A stretch of DNA of 39,289 nucleotides, from contig NZ_MUND01000296.1 of NCBI RefSeq assembly GCF_002154375.1, positions 1 to 39,289 of the forward strand, given 5' to 3'. Position numbers and translations under genes: made by a program. Below are positions 25,019 through 33,087 of this stretch, piece by piece. The stretch is from Streptomyces glaucescens. Lineage in GTDB: Bacteria; Actinomycetota; Actinomycetes; Streptomycetales; Streptomycetaceae. Position 1 is the first letter of the stretch. Every line of letters starts with the position of its first letter. The notes below the pieces were generated by a model. That model had not been told where the DNA came from, did not search any database, and worked only from the letters and a program-made list of their open reading frames with translations.

Positions 25019-26316
25019 TCACGACGCGCACCCGAGGGATACGGCACAGGCGGTGCCGTTCAGGGTGTAGGAGCCCGGCGGGTGGTGTTGCCGGTGTGGG
25101 CTGCCTTGAAGCCGATGCCGAGCGATGCCCCTGGAGCGATCGTGGTGTTGTGAGCGACGTTCCTGGCCGTCACCGGGCCGGAGGCGGGTGCGTACACCGC
25201 GTTCCAGCCGGAGGTGATGGTCCGGCCGTCGGGCAGGGTGAAGAGGAGTGACCGGCCGTCGATCGCCGTGACGCCGGTGCCGGTGAGGGTGGCGTTCGAA
25301 GTCAGGCCGGTGTTCCGGCATGGACGGTGGTGGTGACCCGGCAGGTCGCCGGACCCGGCGGCGGGTCGGAGGCCTGGAACTGTGTGAAGAACCTCCACAC
25401 CTCACCCGGCGGCCCGGTCCTGGTGCCGCTGTCACCGGGGCCCCGTCCTGCGGGGCGGCGATGTGGCCTTCGTCGAACGCGGCCCAGGCCACCGGGTGCC
25501 CGGCCGAGCAGCCCGAGTAGGTGGTGACCCGGTGCGTCAGGCTGCCCGGTGCCGGTTCGGGCGGGTTCCGGGGGTGCAGCCGTTGTTCCTGACGTACCGG
25601 CCGCGCATCGCCCGTCCGCCGGCGATGCCGAGGACGCTGCCGCTGAGGCCGTGCGCTCCGAGGCAGGCGATGGGCTGGGTGCCGCCGCCGCAACCGCTGA
25701 GCTGCCCGCCGCTCTGGATGGCGACGGCGCGGAAGACCGTCGCGCGGGAACACGCGAGGGCGTACGACATGGCGGCGCCGTGGCTGAACCCCAGGGCGAA
25801 GCGCTGTGTGGTGTCGACGCACAGGTCCGCCTCGATCCGCCTGAGCATGTCGTCGACGAAGGTGACGTCCTCCCCGCCGGTGTCGGCCCAGCCGTTGTCG
25901 AGGCCTTGTGGTGCGACGAAGACGGCGCTGTTGTCCGCCAGCCGCTGAAGCCCGTAGTAGGCCCAGGTGCCCGTCTCCACGGTGCGGCCCGTGGCGACAT
26001 CGGTCGAGGTGCCGCCCGGCCAGTGGAATCCGAACACCAGCCGGTGGGCGCGGCTGCGGTCGTTGCCGTCGGGGATCTCAGGACGAAGGTGCGGTCCTTG
26101 CCGCCGCTGACGATGGTGTGGGTCACGCTCCTCAGGGTGGGGGTCTTGCCGCATCCGGGGCTGGGGCGGTGGCGCCGACGGATGCGGCAGCCGTGCGGGG
26201 GGGGGTGAGCGGTGCGTTCTCGCCCCGGCTGCGGCCCAGTGCCGTGCCTGCCATGCTCAGGGCGACCAGCGCCGCGACCACGGCGGGCCGAAGAGGGTCC
26301 TTGTCCTCGTCGTCAT
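25019..26316 (-). pseudogene. Frameshifted secreted PHB-depolymerase-type esterase with CBM2
   Basis: Read across frames, this is a poly(hydroxyalkanoate)-depolymerase/feruloyl-esterase-like protein. It has ATG 26316 (MTTRTRTL), a signal core PAVVAALVALSMAG in another frame, GCGKTPTLRSVTHTIVSGG in a third, then a long stretch in the first frame with FGFHWPGG, GGEDVTFVDDMLRRIEADLC and the nucleophile elbow GFSHGAA. PPEPAPGSLTHRVTTYSGCS, GEVWRFFTQFQ and a CBM2 domain (TSGWNAVYAPASGPVTARNV, then SYTLNGTACAVS) follow in further frames. At least seven frame changes are needed. Each segment keeps family-like sequence, so decay is recent or the sequence has errors. It follows GH27 by 28 bp on the same strand, so it was probably cotranscribed. 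Confidence 0.85.
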
Positions 26317-26344
26317 GAAGGTGCTCTGCTCGTGCCTCGGTTGC

Positions 26345-27991
26345 TCACGCGCGGGACCACTTCTGGCCGGCCTGGCCGTTGCAGGTCCACAGGACCAGCG
26401 GGGTCCCGTTGCCGGTGGCGGCGCCGTTGGTGTCCAGGCACAGGCCGGCGTGGACGTTGCGGATCGACCCGTCGGTGCCAACGGTCCACTTCTGGTTGCT
26501 CTGGCCGTTGCAGGGCCAGGTGATGACACGGGTGCCGTTGGTGGTGCCCTGGTTGTAGGCGTCCAGGCACTTGTCGCCGAAGACGCGGATCTCACCGCCG
26601 GCCCATGTGGTCCACAGCTGGTTGGCGGCCGTGTGGCAGTCCCAGATCAGCACCGTGGCGCCCGCGGCGGTGGAGGCGTTGTCCACGTCCGCGCAGCGAC
26701 CGGACGCGTTGCCCCGCAGGCGGGACGTGGTGGCGGTGAGCGGGCTGCCGCCGGTCACCCGGAACACGGCGACGCCGTGTGCGGGGACGCTCGCCGAGAT
26801 CTGCCCGGCCGTGCTCGACGTGCCGCCGGTCCACAGGTCGGTGAGCGTGAACGGCCCGCCGGCGAGCCCGACCTGGGCGGCCGTTGTGGTGACCGTCGCG
26901 GTGCCGGCTCCCCGGTTGAACAGGCCCACCGCGACCGAGCCGTCCGCCAGCGGTTTGGCGAACACCTCGGTGGCGCCGTCGTCGCGCACCCTGCGCCCGC
27001 CCGCGCCCAGCGGGTCCTGGTTCACCGCCAGCAGACGCGGGTTGCGCAGGATCGCGCTCACGTCGGCGGACATGGTGCGGATGTCGTTGCCGGCCATGAG
27101 CGGGGCACCCAGCAGCGCCCACAGGGCGAAATGGGAGCGGGACTCGGTCAGCGACAGGCCGGGACGGCCGACGACCAGCATGTCGGGGTCGTTCCAGTGT
27201 CCCGGCCCCGACTGCGCGGCCAGCGGCGCGGTGACGTCCAGGACGTTGCCGACGCCCATGGGATAGCTGTTGGTGTTGCCGTTCTGCCAGATGTCGAGCA
27301 GGTCCTCGGTGGTCCGCCACAGGTCGGCGACCTCGCCCCAGTCGTACGTGGCGCCGGTGGGGGCGTGCAGGCTGTTGGGATTGATGCTGTACACGATCGG
27401 CCGCCCGGTGGCGCGCAGGGCGTCGCGCATGAGGGTGAACCGCGCGACCTGCTCGTCACGGGTCCCGCTCGGGGAGCACCAGTCGTACTTGAGGTAGTCG
27501 ACGCCCCACGAGGCGAATGTCGCGGCGTCCTGCGCCTCGTGGCCCTTGCTGCCCGTGGCTCCCGGGTAACTCCCCACTGCCTGCGCGCAGGTGCGCTCGC
27601 CGGGCGCCTGGTAGATGCCGAACTTCAGGCCCTTGCTGTGGATGTAGTCCCCGAGCGCCTTCATCCCGCTGGGGAACTTGGCCGGGTTGGCCCGGAGGTT
27701 GCCCTGGGCGTCGCGCTGCGGGTCGAACCAGCAGTCGTCGACCACGACGTACCGATAGCCGGCGTCCCGCATGCCCGAGGACACCATCGCGTCGGCGGCC
27801 TGGCGGACCTGGGCCTCGGTGATCCCGCACCCGAAGCTGTTCCAGCTGTTCCACCCCAGCGGTGGGGTGAGCGCCGGACTGCCCGGTGCGGCCGAGGCGG
27901 TGGACCGGGCTGTGACCGTCACGGACGCGGCCGCTGTCAGCACGGCGGCCGTGAGGAGGCGGAGCAGTCGTCCGCCTGATCGTCTGGGCAC
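26345..27991 (-). CDS. Secreted GH27 alpha-galactosidase with C-terminal CBM13
   Basis: The product is about 548 residues. A signal peptide (VPRRSGGRLLRLLTAAVLTA, cleavage near 35) precedes a GH27 barrel: PPLGWNSWNSFGC, VVDDCWF, the nucleophile Asp170 in YLKYDWC, and the acid/base Asp in HWNDPDML near 268. A small beta domain follows, then a ricin-type CBM13 (about 425-548) with three QxW-type repeats (ANQLW, NQKW, GQKW). It would release alpha-galactose from galactomannan or side-chained hemicellulose outside the cell. The start is GTG with AAGGAG six bases upstream. It is divergent from GH43, and a GTTCG-N6-CGAGC operator candidate lies 37-52 bp upstream. Confidence 0.94.
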   Translation of the reverse strand: MPRRSGGRLLRLLTAAVLTAAASVTVTARSTASAAPGSPALTPPLGWNSWNSFGCGITEAQVRQAADAMVSSGMRDAGYRYVVVDDCWFDPQRDAQGNLRANPAKFPSGMKALGDYIHSKGLKFGIYQAPGERTCAQAVGSYPGATGSKGHEAQDAATFASWGVDYLKYDWCSPSGTRDEQVARFTLMRDALRATGRPIVYSINPNSLHAPTGATYDWGEVADLWRTTEDLLDIWQNGNTNSYPMGVGNVLDVTAPLAAQSGPGHWNDPDMLVVGRPGLSLTESRSHFALWALLGAPLMAGNDIRTMSADVSAILRNPRLLAVNQDPLGAGGRRVRDDGATEVFAKPLADGSVAVGLFNRGAGTATVTTTAAQVGLAGGPFTLTDLWTGGTSSTAGQISASVPAHGVAVFRVTGGSPLTATTSRLRGNASGRCADVDNASTAAGATVLIWDCHTAANQLWTTWAGGEIRVFGDKCLDAYNQGTTNGTRVITWPCNGQSNQKWTVGTDGSIRNVHAGLCLDTNGAATGNGTPLVLWTCNGQAGQKWSRA

Positions 27992-28027
27992 CAAGGTCTC
28001 CTTCGGTACGCGGAGCAAGAAGAGTCA

Positions 28028-28043
28028 GTTCGAAATTTCGAGC
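28028..28043 (-). promoter_or_regulatory. Candidate hemicellulase operator upstream of GH27
   Basis: GTTCGAAATTTCGAGC has the form GTTCG-N6-CGARC and contains the palindrome TCGAAATTTCGA. It ends 37 bp from the GH27 start, in promoter position. Matching sites lie upstream of GH43 and GH62. Confidence 0.55.
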
Positions 28044-28296
28044 AACATTCGGAAAGTGGGACGGCTCCACGGATCCTAGAGAGGTGGCCGAGCATGTCAA
28101 CACCGCGCGCCAGGTCCACCTCCGGCGCGATCAGGGAGACCGCGCATGTGGCCCATCTGCCGCAAGCGGGCATCGACCTGGCACTACTCGGCGGCGGAGT
28201 CCTCCGAATGTTTCGACGGAAGAACCGAATCTGCGAGAGGGGTTGACGAGTCACATCGGCCTCCTATCATCCAGGATGCTCGATGGGTCGATCTAC

Positions 28297-28312
28297 GTTC
28301 GACATACCGAAC
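28297..28312 (+). promoter_or_regulatory. Candidate hemicellulase operator upstream of GH43
   Basis: GTTCGACATACCGAAC is a perfect inverted repeat (GTTCG-N6-CGAAC). It lies 67 bp upstream of the GH43 start. Its first nine bases, GTTCGACAT, recur upstream of GH62. Confidence 0.55.
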
Positions 28313-28379
28313 ATCCGCCTCGGCTATCCATCTCGGTGGAGCCGACTCCCCACTGGACGAAGGCGAGAAGAGCCCTCAC

Positions 28380-29990
28380 ATGGATCTGTCATGGACTGAT
28401 CACCCACTCACGCGTCGTCGCACGCTCGCTGCCGCCACCGGCCTCGCCGTCGGCGCCCTGCTTCCCCACGGGCCCGCCCTCGCGACCGCCGCGGCGTACA
28501 CGAACCCGGTGATCTGGCAGGACTTCGCGGACATCGACGTCATCCGCGTCGGCGACACCTACTACGCCTCGGCCTCGACGATGCACTACTCGCCTGGCGC
28601 ACCCGTCCTGCGCTCGTACGACCTGGTGAACTGGGAGATCGCCGGCCACTCGGTCCCCGTGCTCGACTTCGGCGCCAAGTACGACCTGAACGGCGCCCGA
28701 GGCTATGTCAGAGGCATCTGGGCGTCGTCACTGGCCTACCGGCCGAGCAACAGGACCTTCTACTGGCTCGGCCAGATCGACTTCGCCCGGACGTACATCT
28801 ACACCGCCACCGCGGTGGAGGGGCCGTGGAACAGGCTGACGACGATCAGCACCCCCTACTACGACGCCGGGCTGCTCGTCGACAGCGACGACACCCTGTA
28901 CGTGGCGTACGGGAACACCACCATCAGCGTGGCCCAGCTCTCCCCCGACGGCCGCAGCCAGGTCCGTACGCAGGAGGTCTTCAGGACACCGTCGAGCGTG
29001 GGCACCCTGGAGGGCGCCCGCTTCTACAAGATCAACGGCCAGTACTACATCTTCCTGACCCGCCCCGCGAACGGCCAGTACATCCTGAAGTCGTCGAGTG
29101 GCCCCTTCGGTCCGTACACGATGCGGCAGGTCCTGCTCGACCTGCGCGGACCGATCCCCGGCGGCGGTGTCCCCCACCAGGGCGGACTGGTGCGGACGCA
29201 GAGCGGCGCCTGGTACTACCTGGCCTTCGTCGACGCGTATCCCGGCGGCCGCATGCCTGCCCTGGCGCCGGTCACCTGGACCGCGGACGGCTGGCCCGTC
29301 GTGCAGCTCGACAACGGCGCGTGGGGCACGTCGTATCCCCGCCCGGCCGTCCCCACGCCGCCCCGCCAGGTCACCCCGATGACCGGCGTCGACACCTTCG
29401 ACGGCACGGCCCTCAAGCCGAGATGGGAGTGGAACCACAACCCGGACCCCACCAAGTGGTCCGTCGGCAACGGCCTGACCCTGCGGACCGCGACCGTCAC
29501 CCAGGACCTCTACTGGGCCCGCAACACCCTCACGCACCGCATCCAGGGCCCCACCTCCACCGCCACGGTCCAGCTCGACCACGCGGCGATGCGGGACGGC
29601 GACCGGGCCGGACTCGCGCTGCTGCGGGACTCCTCCGCCTGGATCGGCCTCAAGCGCGACGGTGGCGTGACGCGGGTGGTGATGGTCAGCGGGCCGACCA
29701 TGGACACCAACTGGAACACCACCCACACCGGCACCGAGCTCGCGAGCGCGCCCGTCCCGGGCGGCCGGATCTGGCTGCGCGCGAGCGCGGACATCCGCCC
29801 TGGCGCGCCACGCCCCGGGACCTTCTCCTACAGCACCGACGGAACCACCTTCACCCGTCTCGGACCCGCCTTCTCCATGGGCAACGACTGGCGGTTCTTC
29901 ATGGGCTACCGATTCGCCCTGTTCAACCACGCCACTCAGGCGCTCGGCGGCTCGGTCCGCGTCACACAGTTCGAGCTGTCCACGCCCTGA
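28380..29990 (+). CDS. Tat-exported GH43-family glycoside hydrolase
   Basis: The product is about 536 residues. The leader has twin arginines (TRRRTLAAATGLAVG, A-rich end near ATAAA), so export by Tat is likely. The five-bladed GH43 propeller follows: NPVIWQDFADIDVIRVGDTY (catalytic Asp region), WASSLAYRPSN, TLEGARFYKINGQYYIF (acid region), and PHQGGLVRT. A concanavalin-like C-terminal domain (from about 340: FDGTALKPRWEWNHNPDPTKW) is as in beta-xylosidase/arabinofuranosidase enzymes. It would cut xylose or arabinose from xylan or its oligomers. An in-frame upstream ATG exists, but ATG 28380 alone gives the leader. The GH10 remnant starts 50 bp downstream. Confidence 0.91.
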   Translation: MDLSWTDHPLTRRRTLAAATGLAVGALLPHGPALATAAAYTNPVIWQDFADIDVIRVGDTYYASASTMHYSPGAPVLRSYDLVNWEIAGHSVPVLDFGAKYDLNGARGYVRGIWASSLAYRPSNRTFYWLGQIDFARTYIYTATAVEGPWNRLTTISTPYYDAGLLVDSDDTLYVAYGNTTISVAQLSPDGRSQVRTQEVFRTPSSVGTLEGARFYKINGQYYIFLTRPANGQYILKSSSGPFGPYTMRQVLLDLRGPIPGGGVPHQGGLVRTQSGAWYYLAFVDAYPGGRMPALAPVTWTADGWPVVQLDNGAWGTSYPRPAVPTPPRQVTPMTGVDTFDGTALKPRWEWNHNPDPTKWSVGNGLTLRTATVTQDLYWARNTLTHRIQGPTSTATVQLDHAAMRDGDRAGLALLRDSSAWIGLKRDGGVTRVVMVSGPTMDTNWNTTHTGTELASAPVPGGRIWLRASADIRPGAPRPGTFSYSTDGTTFTRLGPAFSMGNDWRFFMGYRFALFNHATQALGGSVRVTQFELSTP

Positions 29991-30040
29991 GCCGAGCCAC
30001 CGACCGCATCGCCCAACCCCCCACGCCGACGAGGAGAGCC

Positions 30041-30632
30041 GTGAACCCGCTGAAGCGGCCCGGCCTTCGCCGGGCCTCGGTCCTGGGCCCACTGGCCGCC
30101 ACCGTCCTGGTGACACCCGGTACCGCGACCGGCTCACCCGATGCCGTCCGGGCCTCCGCTCCGGGCGCCCAGGCGGCCCGGTCCGGGCGGCACTTCGGAG
30201 CCGCCGTGGCCGCCGGCAGGCTCGGCGACGGCCCATGCACCACCGTCCTGGACCGCGAGTTCGCCTCGGTCACTCCCGAGAACGAGATGAAGTGGGACAC
30301 GACCGAGCCGTCCCGCGGCTCGTTCTGCTCCGGCCCCGCGGACCACCACCCGTTCGGCGCGCTCCGCCGCCGCGCTGCCCTCCCGGACGCCCCTCCCCGC
30401 TTCCGAGAGCAACCCGTTCGCACGGGCCGGCAAGGTCAGCTTCCCGGCGGGCGCCTGGACCCGGGACATCAGCCGCGGCGAGACGATCCGGGCCGGCCGC
30501 GACCAGACCCTCACCATCCCCGCCTGCCGGCTCCAGTGCCTCTACCCGGGCATGAACCCCGGCGCGGGCGGTGACGACAGCCTCCTCCCGCGGCGGCTCG
30601 GCCTCCTCACCCAGACCGACTCGGCCCGCTGA
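30041..30632 (+). pseudogene. GH10 xylanase N-terminus fused out of frame to GH62 C-terminus
   Basis: The GTG at 30041 has GAGGAG four bases upstream. It begins a secretory leader followed by a GH10 start: SGRHFGAAVAAGRLGDGPC, TTVLDREFASVTPENEMKWD, TEPSRGSF. The match stops near 30340. From about 30390 another frame encodes the end of a GH62 arabinofuranosidase: PFARAGKVSFPAGAWTRDIS, RDQTLTIPACRL and LGLLTQTDSAR, closely resembling the last ~70 residues of the intact GH62 at 34559. The rest of both enzymes is missing, including the GH10 catalytic glutamates. A deletion between two neighbouring genes explains the join. It lies 50 bp after GH43. Confidence 0.85.
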
Positions 30633-30651
30633 CCGGGTGCGGGCACGGCCG

Positions 30652-31665
30652 TCAGGCGCTGGAGCGGATGACCAGGCGGGTGGGGAGGATGAGCGGGGTG
30701 GGATCCTGTCCGTTGACGAGTGCGACGAGCATGCGCGCCATCTCCCGTCCGAAGGCCTCTATGGGCTGATGGACGGTGGTGAGCGGCGGATCGGCGATCT
30801 GCGCGACCGTCAGGTCGTCGAAACCGACCACGGCGACATCGGCGGGGACCCGCCGGCCGGCCTCCCGCAACGTGCGCAGCGCTCCCGCCGCCATGTTGTC
30901 GTTGGCGGCGAACACCCCGTCCACGTCGGGATGGTCGGCCAGCAGTGCGGCCATGGCGGCGGCTCCGCTGGGCTCGGTGAAGTCCCCCTCCCGCGGAGGG
31001 AGCGGATCGAGACCTGCGCCCAGCATGGCGTCCCGGTAGCCGCGGTACCGGGCGCGTCCGGCCTCGGTGTCCAGACGCCCGCAGATCGCGGCCACGCGCC
31101 TCCGGCCGCGCGAGACCAGGTGCTCGGTCGCCTCGCGCGCTCCGCCGGCGTTGTCGACGTCCACGTACCACCGGGGAGCCGGACCGACCGGGCGTCCGCC
31201 GAACACGACGGGCATCTGCGCCTCGGCCGCCATGCGGCCCAGCGGATCGTCCTCGCGCAGCGCCATCAGCATCACACCGTCCGCCCCCTTGGAGCGAAGG
31301 AGTTCCTCGACCCGCTTGCGGCCCCGGTCGGAGGCGGCCAGGCACAGCATCAGATGCAGGTCGGCCTCCTCCAGGGCGGCCGACGCCCCCACGATCACCT
31401 GGGCGAAGAAGGGATCGGCGAAGATCGACGGGTCCTCGCCGGAGACGACCAGGGCGGCCGCTCCCGTCTGACGCGTGGCCAGCGCGCGGGCGGTCGGATT
31501 GGGTACGTACCCGAGTTGCCGGACCGCCCGCTCGACCGCCTCGCGCTTGGCGCGGCTGACGTGCGGAGCGTTGTTGAGGGCGCGGGAGGCCACGGAGCGG
31601 GAGACACCGGCGCGTTCGGCCACCTCGTCGAGCGTCGGCTGCCGACGCGGCGCATCCTCTGCCAT
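30652..31665 (-). CDS. LacI-family regulator (CebR-like)
   Basis: The product is about 337 residues. The N-terminal helix-turn-helix and hinge are PTLDEVAERAGVSRSVASRA and RAVRQLGYVPNPTARALATR. A periplasmic-binding-protein-like ligand domain follows (VDVDNAGGAREATEHLVSRG, VFAANDNMAAGALRTLREAG, VGFDDL). In Streptomyces, CebR represses cellulase genes until cello-oligosaccharides bind, at TGGGAGCGCTCCCA. A perfect copy and two variants lie between this gene and the divergent GH6, so this protein is likely to bind them and to control both genes. A maltose- or other sugar-responsive relative is possible. The ATG has GGTTC directly before it and GAGAGG further upstream. Confidence 0.88.
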   Translation of the reverse strand: MAEDAPRRQPTLDEVAERAGVSRSVASRALNNAPHVSRAKREAVERAVRQLGYVPNPTARALATRQTGAAALVVSGEDPSIFADPFFAQVIVGASAALEEADLHLMLCLAASDRGRKRVEELLRSKGADGVMLMALREDDPLGRMAAEAQMPVVFGGRPVGPAPRWYVDVDNAGGAREATEHLVSRGRRRVAAICGRLDTEAGRARYRGYRDAMLGAGLDPLPPREGDFTEPSGAAAMAALLADHPDVDGVFAANDNMAAGALRTLREAGRRVPADVAVVGFDDLTVAQIADPPLTTVHQPIEAFGREMARMLVALVNGQDPTPLILPTRLVIRSSA

Positions 31666-31781
31666 GAACCTGAGCCTCTCCCTCTCGACCGGAGGGGCAG
31701 CCTCTCACCTCGGCCCCTGCGGCTGCCACCCGCCCGGTGGACGGCAGGGGACCGGCACGGAGCCATCAGCGACCGAAGGAC

Positions 31782-31795
31782 TGGGACCGCTTCCA
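31782..31795. promoter_or_regulatory. LacI-type operator variant (site 1)
   Basis: TGGGACCGCTTCCA differs from the CebR box TGGGAGCGCTCCCA at two positions. It lies 117 bp upstream of the regulator gene and probably serves autoregulation. The same 14-mer occurs again at 31915. Confidence 0.6.
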
Positions 31796-31854
31796 GTTTT
31801 TGTTTCCCAATCTTCGCGGACGGACCGCCTGCACTCTTACTTGCGCAGAGGCTC

Positions 31855-31883
31855 TTGACAGCTCAACTACCCCGTCACACCAT
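31855..31883 (+). promoter_or_regulatory. Candidate promoter for GH6
   Basis: TTGACA at 31855-31860 is a perfect -35. CACCAT at 31878-31883, 17 bp away, matches the -10 only at the A of position 2 and the final T. The paired operators lie just downstream, where bound repressor would block transcription. Confidence 0.45.
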
Positions 31884-31914
31884 ACCGACCACGCCCAACA
31901 CCTTCACCGCACAC

Positions 31915-31943
31915 TGGGACCGCTTCCAATGGGAGCGCTCCCA
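31915..31943. promoter_or_regulatory. Paired LacI/CebR operators (sites 2 and 3)
   Basis: TGGGACCGCTTCCA (31915-31928) is followed one base later by the perfect CebR box TGGGAGCGCTCCCA (31930-31943), so the two centres are 15 bp apart. They lie 89 bp upstream of the first GH6 start. Confidence 0.8.
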
Positions 31944-32031
31944 GGTGCCCCTGCCCCCGCACTTCCTCAGCGCGTCGCATGCTCGGGACGAGCGCATGCG
32001 ACCATCCCTGCCAGGAGAACGAGGTCCCGTC

Positions 32032-32997
32032 ATGCGCCGCAGACTCCGCGCCTTGGCCGCAGCGCTCTTCGCCCTGCCGCTGGCGTTCGCCGCCGCACCG
32101 TCCGCCCACGCGGCCGACCCGACCACCATGACCAGTGGGTTCTACGTGGACCCCGACTCCAGCCCGAAGAGGTGGGTGGCCGCCAACCCCGGAGACGGCC
32201 GGGCCGCCGCCATCAACACCTCGATCGCCAACACACCGATGGCCCGCTGGTTCGGCTCCTGGAGCGGCACCATCGGCACCGCCGCGGGCGCCTACGTCGG
32301 GGCGGCGGACCAGCGGGACAAACTGCCCATCCTCGTCGCCTACAACATCTACCACCGAGACCACTGCGGTGGGCACTCCGGCGGCGGAGCGGCTTCGCCG
32401 GCCGCCTACGCCGACTGGATCGCCCAGTTCGCCGGCGGTATCGGCACGCGCCCGGCCGTCGTCATCCTCGAACCGGACTCCCTCGGGGACTACGGCTGCA
32501 TGACCCAGGCGCAGATCGACGAACGCGAGGGCATGCTCAGCGGCGCCCTCGCCCAGTTCAACCGCCAGGCTCCCAACACCTGGGTCTACCTGGACGCCGG
32601 CAACCCGCGCTGGGCCGACGCGGCGACCATGGCCCAGCGCCTCCACGAAGCCGGCCTCCGTCAGGCCCACGGCTTCTCCCTCAACGTCTCCAACTACTTC
32701 ACCACCGCCGAGAACACCGCCTACGGCAACGCCGTCAACAGCCAACTCAGCGCCCGCTACGGCTACACCAAGCCGTTCGTGGTGGACACCAGCCGCAACG
32801 GCAACGGCTCCGACGGACAGTGGTGCAACCCCGCGGGCCGCCGCATCGGCACGCCCACCCGGACGGGCGGAGGCGCCGAGATGCTCCTGTGGATCAAGAC
32901 CCCGGGGGAGTCGGACGGCAACTGCGGGGTCGGTACCGGCTCCACGGCCGGACAGTTCCTCCCCGAGGTCGCCTACAAGATGATCCACGGCTACTGA
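32032..32997 (+). CDS. Secreted GH6 endoglucanase, catalytic domain only
   Basis: The product is about 321 residues: a signal peptide (MRRRLRALAAALFALPLAFA, cleavage at SAHA-A near 28), then a GH6 domain. Motifs: GFYVDPDS, YNIYHRDHCG with the likely proton donor Asp110, EPDSLGDYG, YLDAGNPRWAD, GFSLNVSNY, DTSRNGNGSDG and the late LLWIKTPGESDGNC. The loops are short, as in endoglucanases of the family. It would cleave cellulose internally outside the cell. There is no carbohydrate-binding module, whereas most Streptomyces GH6 enzymes carry a CBM2. The CebR-type operators are upstream. GAGG lies seven bases before the ATG. Confidence 0.93.
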   Translation: MRRRLRALAAALFALPLAFAAAPSAHAADPTTMTSGFYVDPDSSPKRWVAANPGDGRAAAINTSIANTPMARWFGSWSGTIGTAAGAYVGAADQRDKLPILVAYNIYHRDHCGGHSGGGAASPAAYADWIAQFAGGIGTRPAVVILEPDSLGDYGCMTQAQIDEREGMLSGALAQFNRQAPNTWVYLDAGNPRWADAATMAQRLHEAGLRQAHGFSLNVSNYFTTAENTAYGNAVNSQLSARYGYTKPFVVDTSRNGNGSDGQWCNPAGRRIGTPTRTGGGAEMLLWIKTPGESDGNCGVGTGSTAGQFLPEVAYKMIHGY

Positions 32998-33011
32998 TCC
33001 AGGACTCCCGC

Positions 33012-33053
33012 CGCCCGCCCCGGCAACCGGCGGTCCGCCGGAGGTGGCGGGCG
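33012..33053 (+). terminator. GC-rich hairpin between the two GH6 genes
   Basis: CGCCCGCC at 33012-33019 pairs with GGCGGGCG at 33046-33053. The loop contains a nested GGCGGTCCGCC. It may weaken read-through from the first GH6 to the second. Confidence 0.35.
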
Positions 33054-33087
33054 TTCCCGCGACCCGCTCAACGACCAGGAAGCAGCC

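Larger units (their letters stand above)
27992..28379. other. 388-bp divergent control region between GH27 and GH43
   Basis: It holds two copies of the GTTCG-N6-CGARC motif (28028-28043 and 28297-28312) and an 11-bp CGAATGTTTCG at 28205-28215 resembling the CGAA/TTCG palindromes reported upstream of Streptomyces xylanase genes. A perfect 12-bp palindrome, TCGAAATTTCGA, sits at 28030-28041. No gene is seen. Confidence 0.5.
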
